Below are positions 29,519-41,559 of a stretch of 64,000 nucleotides of DNA, in pieces; the first letter of the stretch is position 1; each line of letters opens with the position of its first letter. A program made the position numbers and the translations under genes. Source of the DNA: Cristatella mucedo (lineage: Eukaryota; Bryozoa; Phylactolaemata; Cristatellidae); contig WPIO01000005.1 in assembly GCA_009760855.2 (NCBI GenBank), positions 12,624,001 through 12,688,000 on the forward strand, read 5' to 3'. Under the pieces are notes generated by a model. It searched no databases and was not told the origin of the DNA. It saw only the letters and a list, made by a program, of their open reading frames with translations.

Positions 29519-30246
29519 TGTAACCGAGTTCCTGGGGTCAAAGGCTATTTCCCGCCAAACCCCGCCATACTCCGGCCACGCTGCCGCTCGCCATGCTGCC
29601 GAGCTAGGGTAAGACGAGCGGCCGTCAGGTTAAACATCTTTATAACGCATGCGCCAACAACAACAGAGCAACTAAACAAGTCTACAGGGAGGGTCCTATA
29701 CACAGTACACTACGGGGGCGCAAGACGACGCAGCAAGCGCGAACAAACGTGTTAGTTGGGGTCAGTCGGCTTCCGCAGTCCTGTCGTTGTACCGACTCCG
29801 AATCCAACAGTACGAGCTTACGCCGTCCAAAACCCGGCTGGCTGAGTAACTGCTGGCTAGTCCGAGTCGACAACTACCACAGTCGTAAGCTTCCACCGAA
29901 AGACGCCAACACACGGGGGGGGGGTCACGAACACGCTACACGGGGAAAGCATAAAACAAGTCAACAACGAGCGAGCTATCCAGCTCCGCTCGGGCCTTGG
30001 GTACTCGTTCCCTTGCGTGTGTGGCAGCATCGCCGGAGCACGCCTGCACGAATCCAGGTGCATAACTCGGCGAGACCGGGAGCCTCCAACGACTTACTTG
30101 GCCAACTTCCCGTACCCAAGAGCCCCGGTGACCCCACGTCACCGCATACATCCGGCCATGCCGTAGGGTCCGACCCCGGCCTAGCCGGTGACCCTAACCC
30201 TCACTAAAGCCGTCCGGTCCCAGCCAACCGAACCCAGCCTGGGTAC
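29519..30246. mobile_element. 728-bp solo-LTR-like element, copy 1
   Basis: Flanked by a 5-bp duplication, AATTT, at 29514-29518 and 30247-30251. Begins TGTAACCGAG and ends CAGCCTGGGTAC. Same orientation as 34532-35255, with which it aligns throughout (cgccaacacacggggggggg, gccttgggtactcg, ccggcctagccggtgac). No coding capacity recognised. A solo LTR is the likeliest reading, though the ends are not a clean TG..CA. Confidence 0.75.
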
Positions 30247-30299
30247 AATTTTATGCATAACGCCGGGCAGAGAAGTCAATTTGGATATTTCAATGCATA

Positions 30300-31335
30300 C
30301 GGAGTGTGCAATGTTGATGATCCATACAGTGAAGTTTCACTTGCAGCACTTTCAGTATTTACTTGATCTTCCACTACTTTTTTCAGTATCTTAGATGAAA
30401 ATGAAATCAGGGAGATTGGGCGAAAGTTGATTATTTTCTCTTTGTCTCGTGTTGATCTCCTAATAAAAGGCTTGACCGAAGCCTTTTGAACGATGCTGGA
30501 ACAGAACAAGAGACTAGGGGCAGAGGGCGAGCAGTCTTTCTAGACTGGTTGGGAAACTTCGAGGTGAGGGCAAAACCGCACGCCTTAAGGTTGACATTGA
30601 GAAAGAATGTGGAACCGAGGTTGAAGGCTCGAAGAGAGAATGCTACCTTGAAGATGACCTTTGATATTGCCTCGATCTCGCTGCCATCACGAAGCTAGTG
30701 AGCTGCCGTCTGCTCGAGCATTGCAAGTATCTAGGTAAAGTGTTAAGAGGATGGTCGATGCTCGACAGAAGAACTTTGGAATTGTTCATCCGTGATTCCA
30801 CTGTGCTCATCTAGAAGCTAAGCTTGACCTTAGCTCTCGAATGAACTAGTATGACCAACAGCAGTTCTCATATGCGAGTGGATAGACAATCAGCTCTGAT
30901 AAATTACACGTCTTTCCAAGTTTGCGCTTAGTTTTCCTAGATAGCTAAACACTAAGGTGTAACCAGCGGCTGCTTGGGCGAGGGCGCATTTAGTGCTTAA
31001 GTCCAAGAAGGGAACATGTCCAAGACGTCAGCAAGCATCGCGTAATAGCATTCCACAAGCCAGGTCAGTTGGAGAATTTCGCTGATGCAAACCTGAAGAT
31101 TACATTTTCATGTTTAAGATATTCAGAATTTAGTATTTGTAGGAGTTGACATGCATGCAAACATTTTTTGAGCGAGAGTGTGAGCTTTGATGTTAGTGAG
31201 GCCATGTCTACGAGCCACGAGAGAAAATTAATTAGCCAACGAAAGAAATTTGGCACTTGGGTGGTCAATTGGATAAACGAATTAAACGTTAAAATCACAC
31301 TGTACGGGAAGAAACTATTCATGGGTGACATAATT
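30300..31335 (-). mobile_element. LINE-A-related ORF2 fragment
   Basis: The - strand at 30276-30509 reads NFRPISLISFSSKILKKVVE, a conserved RT block. Further up come the linker and traces of the endonuclease region. Heavily decayed. Confidence 0.65.
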
Positions 31336-31339
31336 TAAA

Positions 31340-32020
31340 CTAGTTTGCAGAAATCTGTGGCTCATCCTTTCCAGCCGTCCCGATCTGCTACTTCTATGCT
31401 ACTCACTACCTCCTTTGCGGTCCCGACTCTGCTACGCATCTCAATTTCTCTTTGTTTCGTGAGATGAAGTCTGTGGGCTATCGAATGCCCACCGAAAGCC
31501 ACATAGGCTTGGAGTGCACTCTTGAAATCTCTCCTGCGAAACACCAACTTAGTCTGATCAGATTTATGAAGATACAGACGGAGGTACTTACCTGAACTGC
31601 TGCACCAGTTTCAGCCTCTTCATGCTCTCAGGTCCTGTGTGGACAATAAATTAGCTTTTTAATTCCTCTGCTTAAAGACCGTTGGCGGCAGAAGCTTTAG
31701 CTCTGCAGGTCCTAGACTGTGGAACTCACTTCCACAATTCTTACGAAACGACAACTACTCTCATGTTGCCGACTATGGATCATCCTTTCCAGTGGTCCTG
31801 AGCTGCTACTTCCACGCTACTCACTACCTCAACTGCTCTCCTGACTCTGCTATGCTTCCCACTTTCTCTTTGTTTCGTGAGACGAAGTCTGTTGCTTACC
31901 GAATGCGTACCAAAAGTCGCTTCGACTATACAAAACTCTCCTGCGTAACATTCACACGGTCTTGATGGCTTTGTGGAGTTACAGACGGAGATAGAGTACA
32001 TACATTATATTTTATTGCAT
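31340..32020 (+). mobile_element. two LINE-B 3' fragments in tandem
   Basis: ctgctacttctatgctactc and gagatgaagtctgtgggcta (31350-31560), then a second start at ctgaactgctgcaccagttt through gttacagacggagatagag (31590-32000). Both end at the family's gttacagacgga phrase. Confidence 0.8.
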
Positions 32021-32254
32021 TCCATTAAATCCGAAGTAAAGCTGGGCTTCTTCCCTAGGGAAAAAGATAAGCACCATCATTGACAGCTTACAGCTGGCCG
32101 GACTCAGTGCAAGAGATTCCAATGACTGCTTCAATAGGGGCTGCCGACGGCTTGCAATTCACACGATGGGCTAATTCATCTCTTCGTGGTTTGAAAACAG
32201 AAAAGCCGGCAGTGGTGGAGTCGGTACAGTCGAGTAGCTAGCCGATTTCACCTT

Positions 32255-32815
32255 GGTCTTGTAAGAGCTAGGATGGCTGCCGGTTGAGCAAAGGATACAG
32301 AGCAAAGTTCTTACGCTGACCCACAAGGCCTGCCACGGCTTGGCTCCTTCATACCTAGCTGAACTGCTGCATCAGTTTCAGCCTGTTCGTGCCCTCAGGT
32401 TATGTGTGGACAATAAATTAGCTGTCCCATTCCTCAGCTTAAAGACAGTTGGCGACAGAAGCTTTAGCTCTGCAGGTCCTAGACTGTGGAACTCGCTTCC
32501 ACAATTCTTACGCAACGACAACTACTCTCCAATTGCCGACTATGGCACATCTTTTTCAGCGGTCCTGAACTGCTACTTCTATGCTACTCACTACCTCAAC
32601 TGCTCTCCTGACTCTGCTATGCTTCCCACTTTCTCTTTGCTGCGTGAGACGAAGTCTGTTGGCCACCGAATGCATACCGAAAGCCGCTTAGGCTGTGAGT
32701 TCGCTATACAAAACTCTCCTGTGTAACACCCACATGGTCTTTATGACTTTGTGGAGTTACAGACGGAGATACATTACATTACATTGCATTGCATTACATT
32801 ACATTACATAACAAC
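32255..32815 (+). mobile_element. LINE-B 3' fragment with (ACATT)n tail
   Basis: Encodes MAPSYLAELLHQFQPVRALR and LKTVGDRSFSSAGPRLWNSL, then ends gttacagacggagatacatt followed by repeated acatt. Close to the copy at 62600-63296. Confidence 0.88.
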
Positions 32816-32819
32816 AAAC

Positions 32820-34310
32820 AAATAAGTCTTCGAGAGTTAGATCGCGTGTTATTTAATGGTTTATTTCATAATTGTTAGGCATGTGCGAGCAGCCGCGCAA
32901 AGCACAAGACGGCTCCGACAGATGCCATTTATTAGGGAACCGAGCCATGACGGCCACCACGCTAACTTAGGAGCATCCGAGAATGCCTAAAAGTGGGTCA
33001 GTTGTTCTGGACTGGAAAAGAACGGAGGTTGGGCAAGTCAGGCTGACCCAACATCCTCTCTAAACATCGGTGGCCGATAAAGCGCTGGTCGCACGGTGCA
33101 GTACAAAGTCCCGTAGATAGGAAGGACGGTGTTCTTGATGGATACACGCCGGTGTAGGCGGTGCAAACCGGCTTGGTTCGGCGGCACTGCTGTCCGAGAT
33201 GAATCCAGCTCCAGTATTCGATGTCCAGTCGTCCCTCGGCACTTCGCGCTTGGACTTTCGCGGCTTCACTCTATCGCGGCTTTTCAAATATCTTAATTAA
33301 AAAGTTGATCGAGATGGAGAAAATGATACAGCGCACGTTCAGTTGTCTGTATTCGAGCACCCCCATAAATCCTTCAACGTCAGGTGCAGCCTCATTGAGA
33401 GCAGTAACCTTGCTCTACTTTGCCGTGCGGTACACCTCTTCATCATCATCAAACAAATTGCACTATTTTCATACTATAGTGAGTGTGTCTAAAACTGCGT
33501 GTGTGTAAAATAATGTACACTAATAATAACATGATATTGGTAACGTCTTATACGTCTTATTATTCCTTACTTTTTCTAATACATTGGGTAATACGGGTGA
33601 AATAGTTACTAAATATAGTGACTAAAATAGTGACTAAAAGGGTGTTATTTTATGTCCAGAGGGCTTTAATAATGTTAAAACCAAATTAGAGGGTCGTGAA
33701 CTAGTTTTCTACACTCTAGTGACAAAAATATTCGATTTTACAAATAACGGATCGTACTTTGCGGAAATTCACCTATCGCGCCAGAGTCTGGAACCGATTA
33801 ACAGCGATAAACAAGGAACGGCCGTATATGCCTCCAAATGTTCACGGGGCTCTCTGTCGATGAGGCCAAAATCAGTAGTTACAGACAGTAGTATCAATGT
33901 ATAGCTGTGAGTCATTACGGGCCATGGTACTCCCGGTCGTTCCATTCGTTCCAGCAGAGAGCCAGCCGATGACCAACACCAACAGTTTATTGCACGCAGC
34001 ACGGAGCCGAAGGACGCACGGCTTCCTTCGCCCCCTTTCTCGCACTCGATTCTCCCCTTCTCGACTGCTCCTGCCCCCTGGTCGACCTAGATGATTCATC
34101 TAGGAGGACCACAACTGTGAACCGGCCGACCCTGATGGTGAATCCATCATCTGTTCACCAGCGGTTACCGGCCTGTGTCCACCCCACATCATCATAGGCG
34201 GACCACAGGCTGTGCACCGGCCCCTCTCGGTGATGCTCCTAGCAGCTGTTCACCCGCGGCTTATCAGTAGAGCCTGCATACAATCGAACTACACCTTCAA
34301 CTGCTACTGT
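32820..34310. other. no feature recognised
   Basis: Unassigned. Overlapping short frames near 33060-33290 and 33870-34100 on both strands carry no recognised motif. Confidence 0.3.
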
Positions 34311-34531
34311 TGGGCCTCAGCTGATTATGTCAGTGGCTTCTGCCACAGCTGAAGCATTATTATTCGCACTAGCTGTAGTTTGACATTTTTCAAGTGGCTG
34401 GCACGCTTACCACACAGATCACCCAAGTGGGCTCAAAGAAATTTATTCACGCGGACGCAGCAGCGGCCAGTAGGCGACTGCCCGCCTGACGTCCCGACCT
34501 GACTCCTTGGGCCTTTGCCGCCCGTTACTTA

Positions 34532-35255
34532 TGTCGCCGAGTTCCAGGGGGTCAAAGGCTAGTTCCCGCCAAACGCTGCTATACTGCGGCCACGCTGCCG
34601 CTCGCCTTGCCGCTGAGCTAGGGTAAAACGAGCGGCAGTCAGGTTAAACCTCTTTATAATATCGCATGTGCCAACAACAACAGGGGAACTAAGCAAGTCT
34701 ACAGGGAGGGTCCTAAACAAAGTTCAATATAGGGGCGCACGACGACGCAGCAAGCACGAACAAACGTGTTAGTTGGTCGGTCGGCTTCCACCAACACCAG
34801 CCTCCGTCCCACCAGTACAAGAGTACGCCGTACAAGACCTGGCTAGCAGAGTATTCTGGGATAGACGAAGAGGACGTCCACAACAGTCGAGAGCTTCCGC
34901 CGAAAGACGCCAACACACGGGGGGGGGGTCACAAACAGGCTACACGGGAAACGCGGAATATGCGTCACAACGACGAGCGTGCTATCCAGCTCCGCTTGGG
35001 CCTTGGGTACTCGTCGCCTTGCGTGCGTAGCCGCATCGCCGGAGCACGCCTGCAACCATCCAGGTGCATAGCTCGGCTAGACTGGGAGCCTCCAACACCA
35101 CGACTTTACTCGGCCAACTTCTCTTACCCAAGAGCACCGGTGACTTCACGTCACCGCACATCCGGCTATGCCGTAGGTCCGACCCCGGCCTAGCCGGTGA
35201 CGCTTACCCTCATTATAGCCGCCCGGCCCCAGCCAACCGAACATAGCCTGGGTAT
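34532..35255. mobile_element. 724-bp solo-LTR-like element nested in the LTR, copy 2
   Basis: Flanked by ACTTA at 34527-34531 and 35256-35260. Removing it together with one ACTTA restores the host LTR to about 226 bp, aligning with the intact LTR at 36713-36943. Homologous to 29519-30246. Confidence 0.85.
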
Positions 35256-36519
35256 ACTTACATACCGCTATCATTAATCACAACAGGCCATAAGCCAACG
35301 ACAGTGTCATAATCTCAACATAGGCATATTCCCGCTTGATCTCAAGATCAAATGAGGCAACAACAACACAAATCATTACAACAGCGAAATAAAAATACAT
35401 GCCGTCTTTAACTGACTTCTTATCTAGCATAAAGCTAGGTAACGGCCGCTCTGAGGAGGCCAGTGAAAGCACGGCTTTTGCTAACTTGCCGGCTATGTAT
35501 GGCACGAGGTTCGCCGCTTCTTCGAGCCATACAGTTTTCCACCGCACCACCAGTCTCCAAAGCAGGACCAGTCTCTGCCCCCGCACGGGGCTTCCGGGCT
35601 TTCGCCCTAATGCCGGCAGCTGTCTTGTGGACTGCAACCGGCGTCTCCTCTCGCGTCGCCCGTGAGGCAGATACCTCGGCTCCCGTAGCCTCGGCTCCCG
35701 TACGACTGCCTTTAGCCGCTCCGTCGGCCACTCCTGCGCCATTGCCTTCGGTCTCTCGGCGCACACCTCTCATGCCTCCTCACGTCTTCTGCCTCTCGCT
35801 CGTCTCCGACACCAGCAGTTCAGAAAATGAGATTAAATCACTATGCGCCACCATCTGTTGCTGCCACTCCTCGGTCTCCGCCTCAGACAGCTCGGTACGT
35901 GTCTCGTGTGCCTCTCGGCCAGTGTCTCGTCCGCCTCCTCAGCGAGCGCTTCGCGCACTCCCGCTAACGCCGACTCGCTCGCCACCGGCGCTGTCGTGCT
36001 CTCTACCGGTGTTTCCCAGCAGCCGCCACCTCTCTGGCAGACACAGCCTCCTCTCCGGATGACACAGCCGTCTCTCTGCCGGACGCTGCTGCCTCTGTGC
36101 CGGACGCTGCTGCCTCTGTGCCGGACGCTGCCGCCTCACTCGTGGACGCCGCCTCTGCGGGCTCTGCCGCCGCCTCTGCGGACTCCACCGGCGTCTCTGC
36201 TGGCTCTGCCTTCGTCGCCCGGCACCCCGTGGGTAATTGCTGCTGCCGCTTCCGGTCGCTCTTGCCGGCCTCCCCAGTCCGACTAGCGTTTACGAAATCC
36301 GAGCGCAGCAGCCGCGCTTTATCGGCCTCCACCTCCAGCCGCTTCTGCGCTGTCGCCTCTGCTTTCCTGGCACTCTGCAAGTCCGACCGCCAAAGCCTCT
36401 CCTCACCTTCAGGACTTGCAAATACCATAACAAGTGGTGCACGCAGTGGGCGTAGTCCTCTTGCACACCGAGCCAGGAAGGGTCGCAGCGAACGGGTAAT
36501 GCACCCCTTGCCAAGAACA

Positions 36520-36524
<5 letters not shown>

Positions 36525-36567
<43 letters not shown>
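36525..36567. repeat. (TA)n microsatellite
   Basis: About 21 TA dinucleotides in the interior of the LTR element; they encode alternating Tyr-Ile in the - strand frame. Confidence 0.95.
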
Positions 36568-36571
<4 letters not shown>

Positions 36572-37079
36572 GCCACAAAGCTGGATCGACACCTCTTTCG
36601 TTAAGCCTCCGCTCCGAGTCGAGCAGCCAGCTTACAAAGTCGTCCCCGACGTAGTAGTATTACAGCATAATCTCCTGTCGTGGGCTACTCTGCCGCTTCT
36701 GCCGAAATAGCTTGTAGTTTGACATTCTCTAAGCGGCAAGCACGCGATATCACACAGAACACTGAAGTGGGCTCAAAGAAGTTTATTCACGTGGATACCG
36801 CAGCGAGCCAGTACGCGACTGCTGTCACCATGGGTCCTCGACCTAACTCCCCGGACCATTGCCGCCCGTTACTTATATACCACTGCCGTAAATCGCAACA
36901 GGCCACAAGACAGCGACAGGGTCATAATCTCAAAATAGCCACACTAGCAGCCTTACTTTTATAATGGTAGCAGGTATTCGTCCTCTTAGGCCCGGCTCAA
37001 ACCATCTCTTGGTCACCTGGACAGTGTATGGCATTAAATCTCACCGGCAAAGCTGGTTTTAATGACGAATCATGCAGTC

Positions 37080-39200
37080 AGCACCATCTTTTGGCTCTAC
37101 CCAATACATCACATAGCTTTTGACTACCTTTATAGTTACCGGAGATCACATTGTTGTCCTGTTACGATTACCCCCTGTACTACACCATGTCTCCATTCGA
37201 GTATCTGAGAGGCCTTGTTGGAGATGATGAAGGCATGACAGCACCTTCAGTGGCCAGACGAAGCAAGTCCAGGCACGTGCGCAAGTATCAGCCAAGCAGT
37301 AACTGAATGGGGTGGATCCGGTCGTGGTGTTCTCAGAGGAGCGGTACTTAAACAGGAACTGGCCGATGCTCTACTGCGGATCGCCTGTACCTGCTGCATA
37401 TGCCTGCTCGAAAGTTTGCACGAAGTGCTCAGCTAGTCCTTTGCTCTGTGGGTGATAAGGTACCGAAAGCAAGTGCCTGATGCCGTTAGCCTGTAGGAAA
37501 ATAGAAAAAATTATGAGAGGTAAACTGCCGTCAGTTGTCAGACACAATTACTCTGGGTAGACCCAATCGGGCAAAGAGTGTCCGCAGCAGCTTCGATATT
37601 GTGGTGCCTGTCGTTGCCTCCCGCATGCGAACCCGCACTTCGGGTCACTTCAAGAACACATGACAACCACTATTAGGAAATAGTGGTAGTCATGTGTCCG
37701 AGCAAAATTAATGTGAATACGTTGCCAGGGTCTCGCTGGGTCACTTGTTGTGTCGTTGGCAGTGCACACCTTAATTGGTTGCAATAAAAGTAGCTACGGC
37801 AGACAGATTGTATGTCGCTATCTATGCTCGGCCACCAGACCTAGTTCCTAGCTGTCGCTTTTATCTTTATTATGCCGAGATGGCCGCCGTGAAGCTCATG
37901 CAGACGCTAGCCACGGCGGAGGGAAGTTGGTAAGTCTAGTCTCGCGCCCCTAAGCAGACACCCATCAGGTATTTCCAGCTCCGGTGTGCAGTTGTAGGAT
38001 GGGGGTTATGGCCGGTGAAGGATTTCTGGCCGGCCATCCCCTTAACGTTGTGTCATAAGCAGCAGACACTGCTGGGTCGTTTCTGAGCACTACCCAAACC
38101 GTTTGCATAGTCACAGGAAGCATAGAAAAATCGTCAACAAAGTAGGAAAAAAGTAGTGTCTGGACAGAAATCTTTCTTTAGTGGCAGTGGTAGTCGCTAC
38201 ATAGCATCAACGTTAGAATGATCTTTTGACCGCCTGTACTCGATGCTATATGCAGACAACCCTGCAGCTTAAAGCAGCACATGCATGGCCGCAATAGGCA
38301 AAATGCCGGTCTTACGGAGGAGGATAGTAATGAGTGGGAGGTAATCGATAACAGCAAGAACATCCATTCATATAAATATAGATGAAAAAAATATAACGCC
38401 AAAAATTAGCAACAAGGGCCCTTTCTCAATCTGCGAATACTTTTCTCGCTAGTGGATAGCCTACGGGAAGCAAAGGCAAAGTCAGTCGGCTAATCGATGA
38501 GATAAAACAGCACCCAGACCGTAGGGTGACATGTCGAAAGCAAGCACGAGCATTTCATTGGGGTTGTATGCTGTCAGGATGCTTCCAAAGCTCATCATTT
38601 CCTTAACTTTTGTGAAAGCATGTTGGCAGGTAACAGTCCATAGTCACCTGCTTTGCTTTTGAAGCAGTTCGTACAAGGAGTGCAATATCTATGCCAGGTT
38701 GGGCAAGAACTTGAGAGATAGTATTGCACCATACCTATTTCAATGACCAGGGGCCACTGATGCCCGCAAAGGTGGCAGGCGTTTTTTACGGCTGTCACTT
38801 GCCCTCCGTGAACTGTATCAAGTTCTTGTTTGTTTGATGCCCAAGGTATACAATAGACGGTTTTAAGAAGGCACACTTTTCTCTCTGCTTACTCGGAGGC
38901 CAGCGCCTTGCAGCTTTACCAACGCCAAAGAAAGCTTATACACGTGGAAAGTTTGGTCCTTCTATCTCACAAAACTCAGATGGCACAATACGCAAGGCAG
39001 TCCAGACAAAAAGTGATCCACAGCCCTTTGATGAACAGCGGGAACGGAGGCAACACGAAACGGTAAACGGTTGTATTTAAACAAACCCTTGTGTGTAGTA
39101 ATGGTAGCAAAAGCTTTGGACGCTGGCAGTGCAGGTGGTCCAAAGTTAGCCCATTGTGTCATTTCATAGCAGGTGGATGTGAAAACGTCTCGCTGTGAAG
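37080..39200 (-). pseudogene. dead Ty3/gypsy pol (RT, RNase H, integrase)
   Basis: On the - strand, 5' to 3': RT piece ITTHKGLFKYNRLPFRVASV (39060-39105), the post-RT connection (38600-38880, frameshifted), RNase H pieces EMLVLAFDMSPYGLGAVLSH (about 38500-38560) and ASRRLSTSEKS, then integrase pieces HLGIIKIKATARN (about 37880), LFARLGLPRVIVSDN (about 37540-37580) and LLSVPYHPQSKGLAEHFVQT (about 37410-37470). RT-RH-INT order is Ty3/gypsy. Stops and shifts are frequent. No LTR pair was found for it. Confidence 0.85.
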
Positions 39201-40260
39201 ATTTTATTTAGTTTGATTGACATTGGCAGAAATATCTCACCCACCTATTCTTCCGACAGTAAGTAGTAACCGGTAGGCTGCTGCCAAAACCCTGGTGCTC
39301 CGCAGACTGCATGGAATTTCCGAGAGGAAGGAAAGTCCGAAAAAGGGGAAGTGCACTCAGCCATTCTCGCGTCGCAAAATTTACACAGTAAAAATTAATT
39401 TGGGTACAGATACTGAGAGCACAATAAAACGATGATACAAAATTGGGGATGCCACAGTTCAAAATTTATTAAATAGATTTAATAAAAAACAGAATTAAAA
39501 AGAGCTTTCCCAGCTTACTTGTTGAGTAGTTTTTTGTAAGCTGCAAAGACTGTGCGCTGGTGGCAGTGGCCAAAAGTTGACACTGACTCGTAGACTCATA
39601 GCACTTCAGGCAAAGCCGGCCAGGCCTTCGGGGAGGCTGTGGCGCTCTCATTTCCTATGTTTAGTGACTACTACCGGACGGAGCAGCAATCGCCGGAGGG
39701 GAGCAGCAGCAATCGCCAAAGAGGAGCAGCAGCAATCGCCGGAGAGGTGCAGTAACCTCCAGAAGGGATGGGCAGCCGTTGCTGAGGCCACATAGGTGGC
39801 CTCAGCAGCTCGATAACAACTGCCCACCTAGGTCAAGCTGTGGCCTTTCGGTCACTCGACGGTGGGGTCAGCAAGCAGCTCTCCGAGCCTTGCTGTCGCT
39901 CAGGATCCGGGCTTTGCCTCGATGTCCACATTCCCTGAGTCATGCGACACTGTGCTCTTTCCTGAAACAGAGGCTCGTTGAATTAGCAAATGCCAGAGCC
40001 CTCAGATAACCGGTGTGGCGGCCGCGGCAGCAACAGCTCTGATTGCTGTTGTAATAGCAGCACATGCAGGAGTTGCCATTCAACAGAGAGTCCAAGGGGC
40101 CTTGCTCACCCACCCAGGTGGTCTAACCTGCAGTACCGGCCACCACGATGCCGCATCCATGCTAGTGCTGAAAGGAAGTTATTAAAAAAATGACTTATTG
40201 TTATTATTATTGTTAAAAGAGGGGATGATGAATTTTAAAAGAGGGAATAGTGCACCGCCT
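39200..40260. other. unassigned, possibly gag side of the gypsy remnant
   Basis: Contains a short direct repeat gagcagcagcaatcgcc at about 39700-39740 (two to three units) and GC-rich sequence to 40150. No gag zinc knuckle could be read with confidence. Confidence 0.3.
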
Positions 40261-40267
40261 TTGCTTT

Positions 40268-40350
40268 CAATAACCTTCTTCCTATTTGAATCAAACATAT
40301 GCAAATAGCTAATATGCTAATATTCTTCCTATTTGAATCAAACATATGCC
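40268..40350. repeat. short direct repeat
   Basis: ttcttcctatttgaatcaaa plus catatgc occurs at about 40269 and again at 40323, 54 bp apart. Confidence 0.8.
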
Positions 40351-41555
40351 TAAGAGTGGCTGCGTATGGCAAGATCAAGGTCTGGCAACTTCTCTGTGTA
40401 GCCCAGGCTATGCCTCTGCTGCTTAGCTAGGGAGAACTGAAAGTTTTCTCTCTTCTATGCTACGAAAAAATTTCACGGCCTGGCTAGGTGTATTACTATT
40501 AGGGCATGAGATGCCGCAAGTGGAGCCACTACCTCAGCCCTCAAAAACTTGGGGTAAACTCCGAGGCTTATACCCGCAGAATATGACCACTGCTTATCTC
40601 TCAAGGGATCTGTGAATATCTTGCCCTCCATCTACCCAGTGTAGGCAACATAAGGTCCATGCTAGAGCTCTGAACTATTGGGGATTAAGTCCCAGTCAGG
40701 AGTCTTCCAACATCAATGTTTTGCAAATTTGTGGCAGTTTACCTTCCAGTATAAGGCACAAAGACTTCACCACAGAGGTCGCGGGTTCAAGTTCTGTAGC
40801 ATGCAAAATCTACAGCCGTTTGCTAACATCATTTAACATTAAATATGGAAATTCACAGTACTGAACTGTATAGAAGCAATAGAGGTCTTTCATATGGCAA
40901 AACTTTCATCACAGTTTACTGGTTGCATTTTGGCTTCTGTTGCTGCAAGTCTGTAAGCATTGAGGCCTATGAGAAGTTTTAAGTCCATTTCCTGTTGATT
41001 TTGCTCACGTATAAGCCACGTGGCACAAAAAAGTAGATTCTCTTGTGGTCACTTAAGCTGAAGAACAACGATATTCAATGAGCTACTATTGGTAGCTATG
41101 GTCTGTGAGTTTCGGTGATTTCAATGCATATTTGAAAGTCTGCCCATGCAAAGATGCAAACATTCACTAGTGAATATGCCTTTAGCTGTAATTTATTACA
41201 CAGGATTAGCATAGGTTTGCTTGTCGTGATGCAATCGAGATGAAATGTGGAGTTCAAGATGGCCGAATAACAGGAGAAGTTGCTTAGGCATTTTGATTAA
41301 AAAGTCCCATAGAGCAAACTATGCACTGCTTACTATCATTCAAGCTGACAACTGGGTCCTATTTAGAATTTCGGTGTACCCAAAGGAATCCTTGACCCAC
41401 TGCTGTAGTTTCTCTTGAGGTAAACTTGTCATTCTTATGCTTAGACGCCTATGCAGTGAGCTATGATCATAAATGAAAAATATTCAATCTTCTGCTTTGG
41501 TATATGACTTCCTAGGAGATATACTACCAATCAGAACTACCCCCCCCCAATCAGG
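40351..41555. other. no feature recognised
   Basis: One B-box-like phrase, gcgggttcaagttct (about 40781), may be a SINE relic. Otherwise nothing recognised. Confidence 0.3.
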
Positions 41556-41559
41556 TTAG

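Larger units (their letters stand above)
34374..36943 (-). mobile_element. non-autonomous LTR retrotransposon with both LTRs and TSD
   Basis: Direct repeats at 34374-35328 (3' LTR, interrupted by an insertion) and 36713-36943 (5' LTR, 231 bp) bound the element. CTAGC occurs just outside both ends (34369-34373 and 36944-36948). On the - strand the LTR has a TATA-like box (tatataagtaac) and GAATAAA before cttctttgagcccac, and ends AACTACA. A purine-rich stretch (aagcgggaata) precedes the 3' LTR. The 1.38-kb interior has no RT, protease or integrase. One - strand frame (36578-36003) is rich in Ala/Glu; another (35766-35278) ends in a hydrophobic segment, MYFYFAVVMICVVVASF. Confidence 0.82.

Noticed and set aside
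35463-36654. Plus-strand Ala/Ser-rich proteins of up to 199 codons
   Set aside because: The element's signals (AATAAA, TATA-like box, purine tract) place its sense strand on -, so these are antisense by-products of GC-rich repeats.
37080-39200. Pairing the gypsy pol with the LTR at 36713-36943 as one element
   Set aside because: The CTAGC duplication ties that LTR to the one at 34374-35328, leaving pol outside. No second LTR was found for pol.
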